This document shows positions 53,849-64,000 of a stretch of DNA of 64,000 bases, piece after piece. The number at the start of each line of letters is the position of its first letter. The first letter of the stretch is position 1. The translations under genes and the position numbers were made by a program. The notes under the pieces were generated by a model. That model did no database searches and was not told the origin of the DNA. It was given only the letters and a program-made list of their open reading frames with translations. Source of the stretch: Gordonia sp. PDNC005 (lineage in GTDB: Bacteria; Actinomycetota; Actinomycetes; Mycobacteriales; Mycobacteriaceae); contig NZ_CP070351.1 of assembly GCF_016919385.1 (NCBI RefSeq), positions 2,046,001-2,110,000 on the forward strand. Reading direction: 5' to 3'.

Positions 53849-54693
53849 TGCTCCACCTTGCTCTCGTTGCTTCGTCTGTCCGGCACACCGCTCTGGGCGA
53901 CCACCGTCAGCAATTCTTCATGAAGTCGCCTGTCCCCGGCCACCATCGACCGTGAACCGACACGCCACGGATGCCCGTGCACGTCGGTGGCGATGCCACC
54001 CGCCGCCCTGATCAGTGCCACACCCGCCGCGTTGTCCCACGCATGTCTGCTGAACGACACCGCGCCGCCGAAGATTCCGGCGGCGACATACGCCAGGTCG
54101 GCACCGGTCGAACCGGTCATCCGCATCCGACGCGCCCGGTAGCTGAGCATCCGATACAACTCGGCGCGGGCTGCGCCCGAGTACCGTCCACCGCTACGGG
54201 CGTTGTACGACCCGCACCCGATGACCGCCGACGACAAAGCGGTGTCGACCAGCGGAGCGCCGGGATCGCCGTTGACCGTGAACGACTCCCCGACCACCGC
54301 CGCATACGACTGATTGAGGATCGGCAGGCGAGTGACACCGATGACGGGTTCGCCCTCGATGGCCAACGACAGCAGCATCGACGCCATCGGGAGGCCCACC
54401 GAATAGTTGTACGTCCCGTCGATCGGATCGAGGATCCACACGGTGCCTGCTTCGGACGGCGGGCCGCCGAACTCCTCGCCGTGGACCTCGATGCCCGTCA
54501 GTTCCTGCAGTTCGGCACCGATCCGGCGTTCCAGCGACAGATCGACGTGGGTGGCGAAATCGTCGCCTGTCTTCGACACGGCGCTGGGCGCACCCAGCCC
54601 GTCGATGAACACGTCCTGCACCGAGTCGAGCACACCCTCGGCCACCGACAGCAGACGCTGCAGGTCGAGGTCGGCCGGAACAGGCACGGTCAT
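53845..54693 (-). CDS. Inositol monophosphatase-family protein, probable histidinol-phosphatase
   Basis: The metal-binding motifs EEFGG and [12 protein letters not shown] (near residue 80-100) and the C-terminal WDNAAG motif are complete, so this is an active Mg2+-dependent phosphatase. The 282-residue gene occupies the position of impA in M. tuberculosis, between hisA and hisF. In actinobacteria an IMP-family HisN can supply the histidinol-phosphatase step. No other HisN is seen here, so that is my preferred but unproven role. Confidence 0.85.
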   Translation of the reverse strand: MTVPVPADLDLQRLLSVAEGVLDSVQDVFIDGLGAPSAVSKTGDDFATHVDLSLERRIGAELQELTGIEVHGEEFGGPPSEAGTVWILDPIDGTYNYSVGLPMASMLLSLAIEGEPVIGVTRLPILNQSYAAVVGESFTVNGDPGAPLVDTALSSAVIGCGSYNARSGGRYSGAARAELYRMLSYRARRMRMTGSTGADLAYVAAGIFGGAVSFSRHAWDNAAGVALIRAAGGIATDVHGHPWRVGSRSMVAGDRRLHEELLTVVAQSGVPDRRSNESKVEQ

Positions 54694-55433
54694 GCTCCCG
54701 ACGACACCGCAGCCAGTGCTTCGGGGAGGGTGAACCGTCCCGCGTACAGTGCCTTGCCGATGATCGCACCTTCCACTCCGAGGTCGGTGAGTTCGGCGAT
54801 CGCGACGAGATCGGCGACGGTAGACACACCTCCGGAAGCGACGACCGGCGCGTCGGTCGCGCGCGCGACCTGTGCGAGCAGTTCCAGATTGGGGCCCGTC
54901 AGGGTGCCGTCCTTGCTGACATCGGTGACCACATAGCGCGAGCAGCCGTTGTTGTTGAGGCGTTCGAGGATCTCCCACAGGTCTCCGCCGTCGGTGACCC
55001 AGCCGCGCCCGCGGACCCGCCACGCGTCACCGTCGCGCAGCACGTCGAGTCCGACGGCGATCTTGTCACCGTGCTCGGCGATCGCCCGCGCGCACCACTC
55101 CGGGTTCTCGATCGCGGCCGTGCCCAGGTTCACTCGGGTCGCGCCAGTCGCCAGAGCTGCGGCGAGCGTCGCGTCGTCGCGGATGCCACCGGACAATTCC
55201 ACTTTGATGTCGAGTTCTCCCGCGACCTCTGCGAGCAGTGCCCGGTTGTCACCGCGACCGAAGGCCGCGTCGAGGTCCACGAGGTGGACCCATTCGGCAC
55301 CGCCCGCCTGCCATGCTTGCGCGGCGTCGCGCGGCGACCCGTACGAGGTCTCCGAACCGGCCTCGCCCTGCACCAGGCGGACGGCCTGTCCGTCGACCAC
55401 GTCGACGGCAGGGAGCAGTTCCAGGGTCTTCAT
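54690..55433 (-). CDS. hisA: Phosphoribosyl isomerase A
   Basis: This barrel enzyme isomerises ProFAR to PRFAR. Catalytic aspartates lie in [15 protein letters not shown] and in [12 protein letters not shown]. In many actinobacteria the same protein (PriA) also performs the TrpF step of tryptophan synthesis. No trpF is seen near the trp genes here, which agrees with a double role, but the window does not prove it. ATG 55433 gives 247 residues and the stop overlaps the phosphatase start. Confidence 0.95.
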   Translation of the reverse strand: MKTLELLPAVDVVDGQAVRLVQGEAGSETSYGSPRDAAQAWQAGGAEWVHLVDLDAAFGRGDNRALLAEVAGELDIKVELSGGIRDDATLAAALATGATRVNLGTAAIENPEWCARAIAEHGDKIAVGLDVLRDGDAWRVRGRGWVTDGGDLWEILERLNNNGCSRYVVTDVSKDGTLTGPNLELLAQVARATDAPVVASGGVSTVADLVAIAELTDLGVEGAIIGKALYAGRFTLPEALAAVSSGA

Positions 55434-55458
55434 GCCCACAGTGGTTTTCTCTCTCGTT

Positions 55459-55722
55459 CTACTTGTCGTCCGCCGCCGCGCGGCGTTCATCGATCTCTCG
55501 CTGGACTCCGGCCAGCATGCGCTTGGACACCAGTGCGATCACCGTGACCATCACCACCACCGCGACGACGGCGACGATCAGTGCCGCAACCGCGGACTTC
55601 TGCGCGACGACGAGGATGATCAGAACCGCGACGACGAGCACAAGCACACCGGCGCCGAGTGCGTACGCCACCGACTTGCCGTACGAGTAGTCGTCGGCCG
55701 CAGACGTCTTTTTGGCTGACAT
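55459..55722 (-). CDS. Small two-helix membrane protein
   Basis: The 87-residue protein has two hydrophobic helices (about 19-40 and 44-64, both Val/Ala/Ile-rich) between a short polar N-terminus and a charged C-terminal helix ([14 protein letters not shown]). It lies between hisH and hisA, 3 bp after the hisH stop, in the position where relatives have a similar small membrane-protein gene. The function is unknown. Confidence 0.75.
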   Translation of the reverse strand: MSAKKTSAADDYSYGKSVAYALGAGVLVLVVAVLIILVVAQKSAVAALIVAVVAVVVMVTVIALVSKRMLAGVQREIDERRAAADDK

Positions 55723-55725
55723 GAC

Positions 55726-56363
55726 CTAGAGGCTCTCGATCCAGTTGATGAGAAGTTGCGAACCGACGTCGCCCGACTTCTCCGGGTGGAACTGCGTCGC
55801 CGACAGCGGTCCGTTCTCGACGGCAGCAAGAAAGGGTCCGCCATGATCAGCCCAGGTCAAAAGCGGTGCGGCGATGTTCGATGCGACCGAGTCCATCTCC
55901 CACTCCTGTACCCCGTACGAGTGCACGAAGTAGAAGCGCGCGTCGTCGTCGATGTCGGCGAACAGCGTCGAGTCAGCAGGCGCCTGGACGGTGTTCCACC
56001 CCATGTGCGGGAGAACGTCGGCCTGCAGGCGCGTGACCGACCCCGGCCATTCGTCGCATCCGGCGGTGTCGACGCCGAACTCGACGCCTCGTGAGAACAG
56101 GATCTGCATGCCGACGCAGATGCCGAGCACCGGGCGTCCGCCGGCCAGACGGCGACCGATGATCCGGTCGCCCTGTACTTCGAGCAGACCCGCCATGCAG
56201 GCCGCGTATGCACCGACGCCGGGCACGAGCAGGCCTTCGGCGTTCAATGCGGTCTCGAAGTCGGAAGTGATCTCGACGTCCGCGCCCGCCCGCTCGAGAG
56301 CACGCTGCGCCGAGCGGAGGTTTCCCGAGCCGTAGTCGAGGAGGGCGACCTTCTTCAGCGCAC

Positions 56364-56367
<4 letters not shown>
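55726..56367 (-). CDS. hisH: Imidazole glycerol phosphate synthase glutaminase subunit
   Basis: HisH supplies ammonia to HisF. The nucleophilic cysteine is in [11 protein letters not shown] (about residue 80-85), and the paired histidine is in [10 protein letters not shown] near the C-terminus. GTG 56367 overlaps the hisB stop (GTGA). The length is 213 residues. Confidence 0.96.
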
Positions 56368-59472
<3,105 letters not shown>

Positions 59473-59573
59473 GCGAGACTCCAGTTTCTCAGAGGATTGT
59501 GAATGTCACCAGGATATGCGGTCAGCGCAAACTGTTTGGAATCGCCTCTGCGGCATGTGACGTGATCGGCTGC

Positions 59574-61808
59574 TCAGAGCACACGCTGCCCGCCGCGGTA
59601 CAGATGCCCGCCGGCGTTGACGACGGATCCGCCGACGAGTTCATCGAGTGGGAGACTCCACAGTTCCGCGTCCGAGTCCGGGCCGAACACGGTGATTCCC
59701 TTGTCACCGGACACCGCAATCCGTGTCCCGTCAGAACCGAGGGTGTCGTACAGCGAGGCGATCGTCCGCGACGCTCCGACTCCGGTGGCCAGGTCGTACC
59801 ACGCGAATCGACGTGCGTCGTTCTCTCCGCTGCTCATGTTGTCGATGATCACGCCACGTCCAGACGCCTTCGCATGTGCGCTGTAGGCACCGTCGAGTTC
59901 GCGAGACCAGAGGACCTCTCCGTTGGCGGGGTCGATGACGCCGATCTGCTTGTCGAGGTTCGCCATCATCGGCAGCGCCGGAGCGGGCACGGTGAGTACG
60001 CTGCCCTGCGCGACATAGATCGGCTGCCAGCCGCCGGGAATCGCAGCGAGCTGCTTACCGTCGTTGTTGTAGAAGTGGTCGCCCAGGACAAAACCCGACG
60101 CGTACGGCGTCAGACGCGGTTCCTCCACATACTTGTCGTCGGGTTTCGCCACCCGGGCGAGGTCTTTGCCGTCGCTCACACGGACAGCGATCGTCTCGGC
60201 CTTGAAGAATGCGTCGCCGTTCGGCGCAGGTGTCACCGCGACAACGGAGCCGCCGAGAATCACCTTCTTGGTGGACTCCCGCTCCCACACGGTTCCGCCT
60301 CGACTGTTCACCACCGTGACCGAATAGTCGTCGCCCGATCCGGTGGACATCACAACCGAGTCCCCTACCACCGCGTACGACATCGACGACCCGGGTGCGC
60401 TCGTCGAACCGGTGACCGCTGCTCGTGCGAGATCAACGATCACGATCCGACCGTTGTACCCGACACGACACGCCGCCCACGCGCCTGAGCCGTTGATACC
60501 GCAATCGGTGGGAGCGTCGTCGCCCGAGATTCGTGCAGTTCGGAGGAGTTTCGCCGTCGATGTGTCAACGATGTCGAGGGCGCCGTCACGGCCGACGAGC
60601 ACCATGTCGCCGACCGCACCGACAACTCGTACCCCGTATGTCTGGTCGACGCCCGGCGGCGCGTATCGCCACGCGCCCGCGGTCGGTTCGGCCTCGAGCG
60701 ACGCCAAGGCCGGCGTCACTTCGGGCAGTTCGAGCGCGCGGGCGGCATCTGTCGGTTCCTGGACGAAATCGCCCTGCCCTGCTTTGAGAGTGTCTGGAAG
60801 TGCAAACCAGACCCCGCCTGCGACGACGATCAGGGTGGCGATGATCGCACCGACGACCAGGGCCATGCGTCGGCCCGATCGTGGCCGCTTCGGTGATCCG
60901 GCGGCCATCGCGCGTGGAGCGTGGACAAACACCTGCGGTGGTGACGAGATAGGCGGCAATGTCGGCGATGCGGCCCGCGGCACCCGCGCCAAAGCCTGGT
61001 CGAGCGCCGCGGCAAACTCCGCGGACGTGGTGAATCGTGCCGCGGGATTCTTCGCCGTCGCCCGCTGGAGGACATCGTCGACGGCCGGTGCGAGATCCGG
61101 CCGAACGGCCCGCACGCTCGGCAGCGGGTCGTTCAGTTGACTGACGATCACCCGCGCGGCGCTAGACGCGGCGAACGGTGCGCGGCCCGTGAGCAGAGCG
61201 AATACCGTGCAGGCCAGCGAGTACTGGTCGCTCCGACCGTCAACGTTCAGACCCTGAAGTTGCTCAGGCGATGCGAAGTCGACGGTTCCGACGGCAGTCC
61301 CCGTCGACGTCAGCGCGGCGTCGACAGATGTAGACCGTGCGATCCCGAAGTCGGTGAGCAAGATGTCGCCGTCCTTGCTGAGCAAGATGTTCGCCGGCTT
61401 CACATCACGGTGGACCAGCCCGCGCGCGTTCGCTCTGTCGAGCGCGCCAGCGACCGTGCTGGCCACGAGTCGCACCTGGTTCGCAGGGAAGGGACCGTGT
61501 GCTCGGAGCCGATCCGCTAGGTCTTCGCCGTCAACGAACGCCATCGCGATCCAGAGTCGACCGTTGTGCTCGCCGCGGTCGTGCACGGGAACGATCGCCG
61601 GGTGCCTCAGCGCAGCTGCGAGTTCGGCTTCGCGCTCGAAACGCGCCCGGTAGTGGGGATCCGATGAGAACTGCGGAGCCAGCACCTTCAGCGCGTCGTG
61701 CCGGGGCAGTCGTGGGTGCGTGGCGAGGTAGACCTCGCCCATCCCGCCGGCACCGAGCAATCGCTCGATCACATACCCCGCGAACTCACTGCCGACGTCC
61801 AGGTTCAC
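59574..61808 (-). CDS. Membrane Ser/Thr protein kinase with beta-propeller-like sensor domain
   Basis: The kinase domain (about residues 8-270) has the glycine loop LLGAGGMGEVYLA, catalytic HRDVKPANILL and DFGIA. A Pro/Ala-rich linker leads to a single membrane helix at about 314-336 (MALVVGAIIATLIVVAGGVWF). The remaining 400 residues outside the cell carry PQQ-like repeats (IDPANGEVLWSREL). The layout matches PknD-type receptors. GTG 61808 (VNLDVGSEFAGYVIE) is chosen; GTG 61817 and TTG 61826 are alternatives. The outer part resembles the two tandem proteins at 1-2513 in fold, not in close sequence. Confidence 0.92.
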   Translation of the reverse strand: MNLDVGSEFAGYVIERLLGAGGMGEVYLATHPRLPRHDALKVLAPQFSSDPHYRARFEREAELAAALRHPAIVPVHDRGEHNGRLWIAMAFVDGEDLADRLRAHGPFPANQVRLVASTVAGALDRANARGLVHRDVKPANILLSKDGDILLTDFGIARSTSVDAALTSTGTAVGTVDFASPEQLQGLNVDGRSDQYSLACTVFALLTGRAPFAASSAARVIVSQLNDPLPSVRAVRPDLAPAVDDVLQRATAKNPAARFTTSAEFAAALDQALARVPRAASPTLPPISSPPQVFVHAPRAMAAGSPKRPRSGRRMALVVGAIIATLIVVAGGVWFALPDTLKAGQGDFVQEPTDAARALELPEVTPALASLEAEPTAGAWRYAPPGVDQTYGVRVVGAVGDMVLVGRDGALDIVDTSTAKLLRTARISGDDAPTDCGINGSGAWAACRVGYNGRIVIVDLARAAVTGSTSAPGSSMSYAVVGDSVVMSTGSGDDYSVTVVNSRGGTVWERESTKKVILGGSVVAVTPAPNGDAFFKAETIAVRVSDGKDLARVAKPDDKYVEEPRLTPYASGFVLGDHFYNNDGKQLAAIPGGWQPIYVAQGSVLTVPAPALPMMANLDKQIGVIDPANGEVLWSRELDGAYSAHAKASGRGVIIDNMSSGENDARRFAWYDLATGVGASRTIASLYDTLGSDGTRIAVSGDKGITVFGPDSDAELWSLPLDELVGGSVVNAGGHLYRGGQRVL

Positions 61809-61852
61809 GCACGTCACGGTACACAACGGATCCTGTCAGATCCGGCAGTGTG

Positions 61853-62812
61853 TCATTCGTTCGACGACCACGACTGCCGCGCGACACGAAGGAAGTTGCC
61901 TCCGAGCACCGCCGCGACGTCGTCCTCCGACCAGCCTCGGTCGGAGAGTGCCTCACCGAGCGTCACGAACACCTCGGGCTGCATCCACCGGATCAGGCCC
62001 CACCGCGTGTACGACTCGTCGAACGCCTCTGGGTGTTCGGCGACTTCGCGTTGGAAATCGTCGACATCGAACGAATGGTCCGAGCTGATGCCGACGTGGT
62101 TGATGCCGACGACATCGACGGCGTATTCGAGGTGACGGATCATCATCTCGAGTGTCGGAGTGTTCGGGCCGAGGAAGATCCCGACCCCCGTTACACCGAC
62201 GACGCCGCCGGTCGCTGCACAGGCGAGGGCCTGCTCATCGGTGATGTTCCGCGGGTGCTCCCACACCGAGTTCATGCACGAGTGGCTGTAGATCATCGGT
62301 GCCGCCGTCACATCGCTCATGTCGAGCGCGGTCCTACGCCCACAATGCGAGCCGTCCGGCACGACGCCGACCTCGTTCATGTGCCTGACCAGGTCTGCAC
62401 CCCAAGGAGTGAGACCGCCGTCGGCGGCGTCGAGGCACCCGCCGCCCGCGCGATTCTGATGGTTGTAGGTCGGCAACATCGTCCGGACGCCGAGGTCAGC
62501 GAGTCGCCCGAGGTTGTCGAGGTCGCCGTCGAGAGGTGCGGAGTCCTCCAGGTCGAAACCGATCGCGATGTCGCCGCGCGCACTGATCTCCAGGACGTCG
62601 TCGACGCTCGCAGCTAGTGCCATGCCCTGCGTCACATTGACTGCGCTGCGAAAGTAGTCGAGCAACGCGACCGTCTGGGCGAAACTGTGCGGCGAATACC
62701 CTGCATTGACCGAGACGTACGTCGGTCGTGAGTTGTCGAACCGATTCAACTGGTGCACATCGGCCCCGACTTCGAGCGGCAGGCACGCGTGCTGGTCCCA
62801 GAGAAGACTCAT
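61853..62812 (-). CDS. Membrane dipeptidase, peptidase M19 family
   Basis: The 319-residue protein belongs to the renal dipeptidase (M19) metal hydrolases. Recognisable features are the glutamate in AIGFDLEDSAPL, histidines in YSHSCMNSVWEHPRN and the aspartate in VGISSDHSFDVDDF. The first metal motif reads WDQHACLPL, where most M19 proteins have H-x-D. The second ligand is therefore missing in its usual form, although a subgroup with DQHxCLPL exists as I recall. ATG 62812 is the start. The substrate is unknown. Confidence 0.85.
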   Translation of the reverse strand: MSLLWDQHACLPLEVGADVHQLNRFDNSRPTYVSVNAGYSPHSFAQTVALLDYFRSAVNVTQGMALAASVDDVLEISARGDIAIGFDLEDSAPLDGDLDNLGRLADLGVRTMLPTYNHQNRAGGGCLDAADGGLTPWGADLVRHMNEVGVVPDGSHCGRRTALDMSDVTAAPMIYSHSCMNSVWEHPRNITDEQALACAATGGVVGVTGVGIFLGPNTPTLEMMIRHLEYAVDVVGINHVGISSDHSFDVDDFQREVAEHPEAFDESYTRWGLIRWMQPEVFVTLGEALSDRGWSEDDVAAVLGGNFLRVARQSWSSNE

Positions 62813-62885
62813 GGGCACGATGCTGTCACAGCGATCAACGATGGCGACGTTTCCGGTCTCACATCGAAAATCGTCGCCGAAGTTC

Positions 62886-63332
62886 TCAGCGGCGCATGGG
62901 TACGTGGGGAATCCCGTCTTCGACGAACTCCGGGCCGTCGGCGACGTAGCCCCAGCGGGCGTACATCTGTTCGAGGTGCGCTTGAGCGTCGAGGACGCTC
63001 GGCCGGTCACCGATATCTGCGACGATCCGGTCGACGAGGAGTCTGACCAGACCGTTTCCGCGAAGTTCATGGCGAGTGCACACGCGACCGATGCGCAGCA
63101 GCATGGTGCCGTCCGGGAGTTCGTCGGTCAGGAGCCGGGCCGTGGCGATCGGCGCGCCGTCGAGGTCGGTGCACCAGTACTGAACCGCCGACGGCTCAAG
63201 GTCTCGACCGTCGAGCTCGGGGTAGGCGCACTCCTGTTCGACCACGAACACATCCACCCGCAACTGCATCAACCTGTAGAGGGTCACCGGATCGATGTCG
63301 GCCAGAGGTGCGGCGTGCACGGTCGGATTCAC
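62886..63332 (-). CDS. GNAT-family N-acetyltransferase, ElaA-like
   Basis: The 148-residue protein starts at GTG 63332 and shows LYRLMQLRVDVFVVEQECAYPELDGRD, the diagnostic ElaA N-terminus. The acetyl-CoA-binding loop is in IGRVCTRHELRGNGLVRLLV. The C-terminal YARWGYVADGPEFVEDGIPH is also typical. The acceptor substrate is unknown. Confidence 0.92.
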   Translation of the reverse strand: MNPTVHAAPLADIDPVTLYRLMQLRVDVFVVEQECAYPELDGRDLEPSAVQYWCTDLDGAPIATARLLTDELPDGTMLLRIGRVCTRHELRGNGLVRLLVDRIVADIGDRPSVLDAQAHLEQMYARWGYVADGPEFVEDGIPHVPMRR

Positions 63333-63645
63333 CGTTCCATGATGCCGCGCAGCGGATTCGTCACGTCAAGCGGCCGCCGCCCGGCGGGATCTGCGAGCCA
63401 GCACAACTGCGACGACGTGCACGCCGGCACCAATAGTCAAGCGATGAAACACGCTGTTGTGCGCCGATCGCCTGACGATCCAGGTCTCGGCCATACAGTT
63501 CGGCGCGGAAGGCATCGCGAATCGGCGACTGCCGCACTTGACGCGGTTCCCTGATCCGGTGCCAACGACCGAGTCGCCGAGCAGAAGCTCGACGCGACGT
63601 ACACGTCCTTCGGCCGGTCCGGCCGGGCATGAGTCAGTCCACCAC
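63333..63645. other. Region with no confident gene between GNAT gene and nadC
   Basis: This 313-bp stretch has three competing minus-strand frames, of which the best placed starts at GTG 63649, overlapping the nadC stop (GTGA), and runs 70 codons to 63437. None shows a recognisable motif, and all are arginine- and alanine-rich as expected by chance at this GC content. One frame ends in a short hydrophobic stretch (GVHVVAVVLARR). I call none of them. Confidence 0.4.
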
Positions 63646-64000
63646 TCACATGTCCAGACCGAGGTCGAGGACGGTGACGGAGTGTGTGAGCGCCCCGACA
63701 GCGAGGTAGTCGACACCGGTCTTCGCGTAGTCGCGGGCGACGTCGAGCGTGAGGCCTCCGGACGACTCCAGTTTCGTGTCCGGGGCACGCTTGTCACGAC
63801 GCTGGACGGCCATCTGCGTGGCCCACGGCTCGAAGTTGTCGAGCAACACCAGTTGGGGCGAGAGGGCCAGGACCTCATCGAGTTGGTCGAGCGAATCGAC
63901 TTCGACTTCGACCGGCACGTCGGGCGCCGCGGCGCGAACCGCGTTCAGCGCTGCGGCGACCCCGCCTGCGGCGACGACGTGGTTGTCCTTGATGAGCGCG
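63646..64000 (-). CDS. nadC: Quinolinate phosphoribosyltransferase, 5' part beyond window
   Basis: The enzyme joins quinolinate and PRPP to make nicotinate mononucleotide in NAD synthesis. The visible C-terminal 117 residues include LIKDNHVVAAGG, VEVEVDSLDQLDEVL, LVLLDNFEPW, LESSGGLTLDVARDYAKTGVDYLAVGALTHS, the usual order in NadC. The start lies off the right edge. In M. tuberculosis nadC is next to hisD; here a kinase and three further genes or gaps lie between. Confidence 0.95.
   Translation of the reverse strand, partial: ALIKDNHVVAAGGVAAALNAVRAAAPDVPVEVEVDSLDQLDEVLALSPQLVLLDNFEPWATQMAVQRRDKRAPDTKLESSGGLTLDVARDYAKTGVDYLAVGALTHSVTVLDLGLDM

Noticed and set aside
63366..63878. 170-codon minus-strand frame overlapping nadC
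   Set aside because: It overlaps the conserved NadC sequence in another frame. Only its end lies in non-coding DNA, and no motif is visible.

Overview
The window is a high-GC actinobacterial chromosome segment. Gene content and order place it in the Mycobacteriales. The strongest signs are nadC, hisDCBHA-impA-hisFI, trpE with its associated membrane-protein gene, trpC-trpB-trpA-lgt-pyk-tesB, and pdtaR-polA-rpsA, the same core block seen in Mycobacterium tuberculosis and its relatives, here read right to left on the minus strand. A Gordonia-like organism is my best guess, but the genus is inference.

Layout. 1-2.5 kb: two tandem, minus-strand, membrane-anchored beta-propeller-like paralogues, one running off the left edge and one frameshifted. 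2.6-3.5 kb: coaE on the plus strand with a shortened C-terminal GrpB-like domain, ending inside a perfect terminator palindrome. 3.5-14 kb: a complete lower pathway for 3-hydroxyanthranilate (ring cleavage by 3-hydroxyanthranilate dioxygenase, ACMSD, 2-aminomuconate semialdehyde dehydrogenase, RidA-family deaminase, 4-oxalocrotonate decarboxylase, oxopentenoate hydratase, hydroxyoxovalerate aldolase, acylating acetaldehyde dehydrogenase). With it are an MHS-family transporter, IclR and LysR regulators, and a kynurenine-formamidase-like hydrolase. 15-22 kb: a plus-strand run of acyl-CoA synthetase, DUF3556 membrane protein, FAD oxidoreductase, PucR-type regulator and SDR, a set I cannot assign to a known pathway. 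Two copies of a 58-nt palindromic repeat lie at 7.2 kb and 22.1 kb.

22-27.6 kb: an AztD-like zinc-chaperone lipoprotein gene behind a Zur-box-like palindrome, glutamate decarboxylase, a VanZ/RDD membrane protein, then rpsA. 27.7-33.8 kb: RNA ligase-like protein, methyltransferase, DUF1990 protein, a polar amino-acid ABC transporter, and an isocitrate/isopropylmalate-type dehydrogenase. 33.7-37.7 kb: small membrane proteins, polA, pdtaR, tRNA-Leu(CAA). 37.9-42 kb: secreted CocE-type hydrolase, cutC, a membrane protein and a frameshifted tesB. 42-59.5 kb: pyk, lgt with a long acidic repetitive tail, the trp genes interrupted by a two-gene insert (one member broken by an in-frame TAG), and the compact his operon with mostly overlapping start and stop codons. 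59.5-64 kb: Ser/Thr protein kinase with a beta-propeller-like sensor, M19 dipeptidase, GNAT acetyltransferase and the 3' part of nadC.

The his and trp runs form long translationally coupled operons. The catabolic genes lie between coaE and rpsA, which are neighbours in M. tuberculosis, and coaE is on the opposite strand from rpsA here. This suggests that the 3-28 kb stretch is an accessory insertion or rearrangement in an otherwise conserved backbone.
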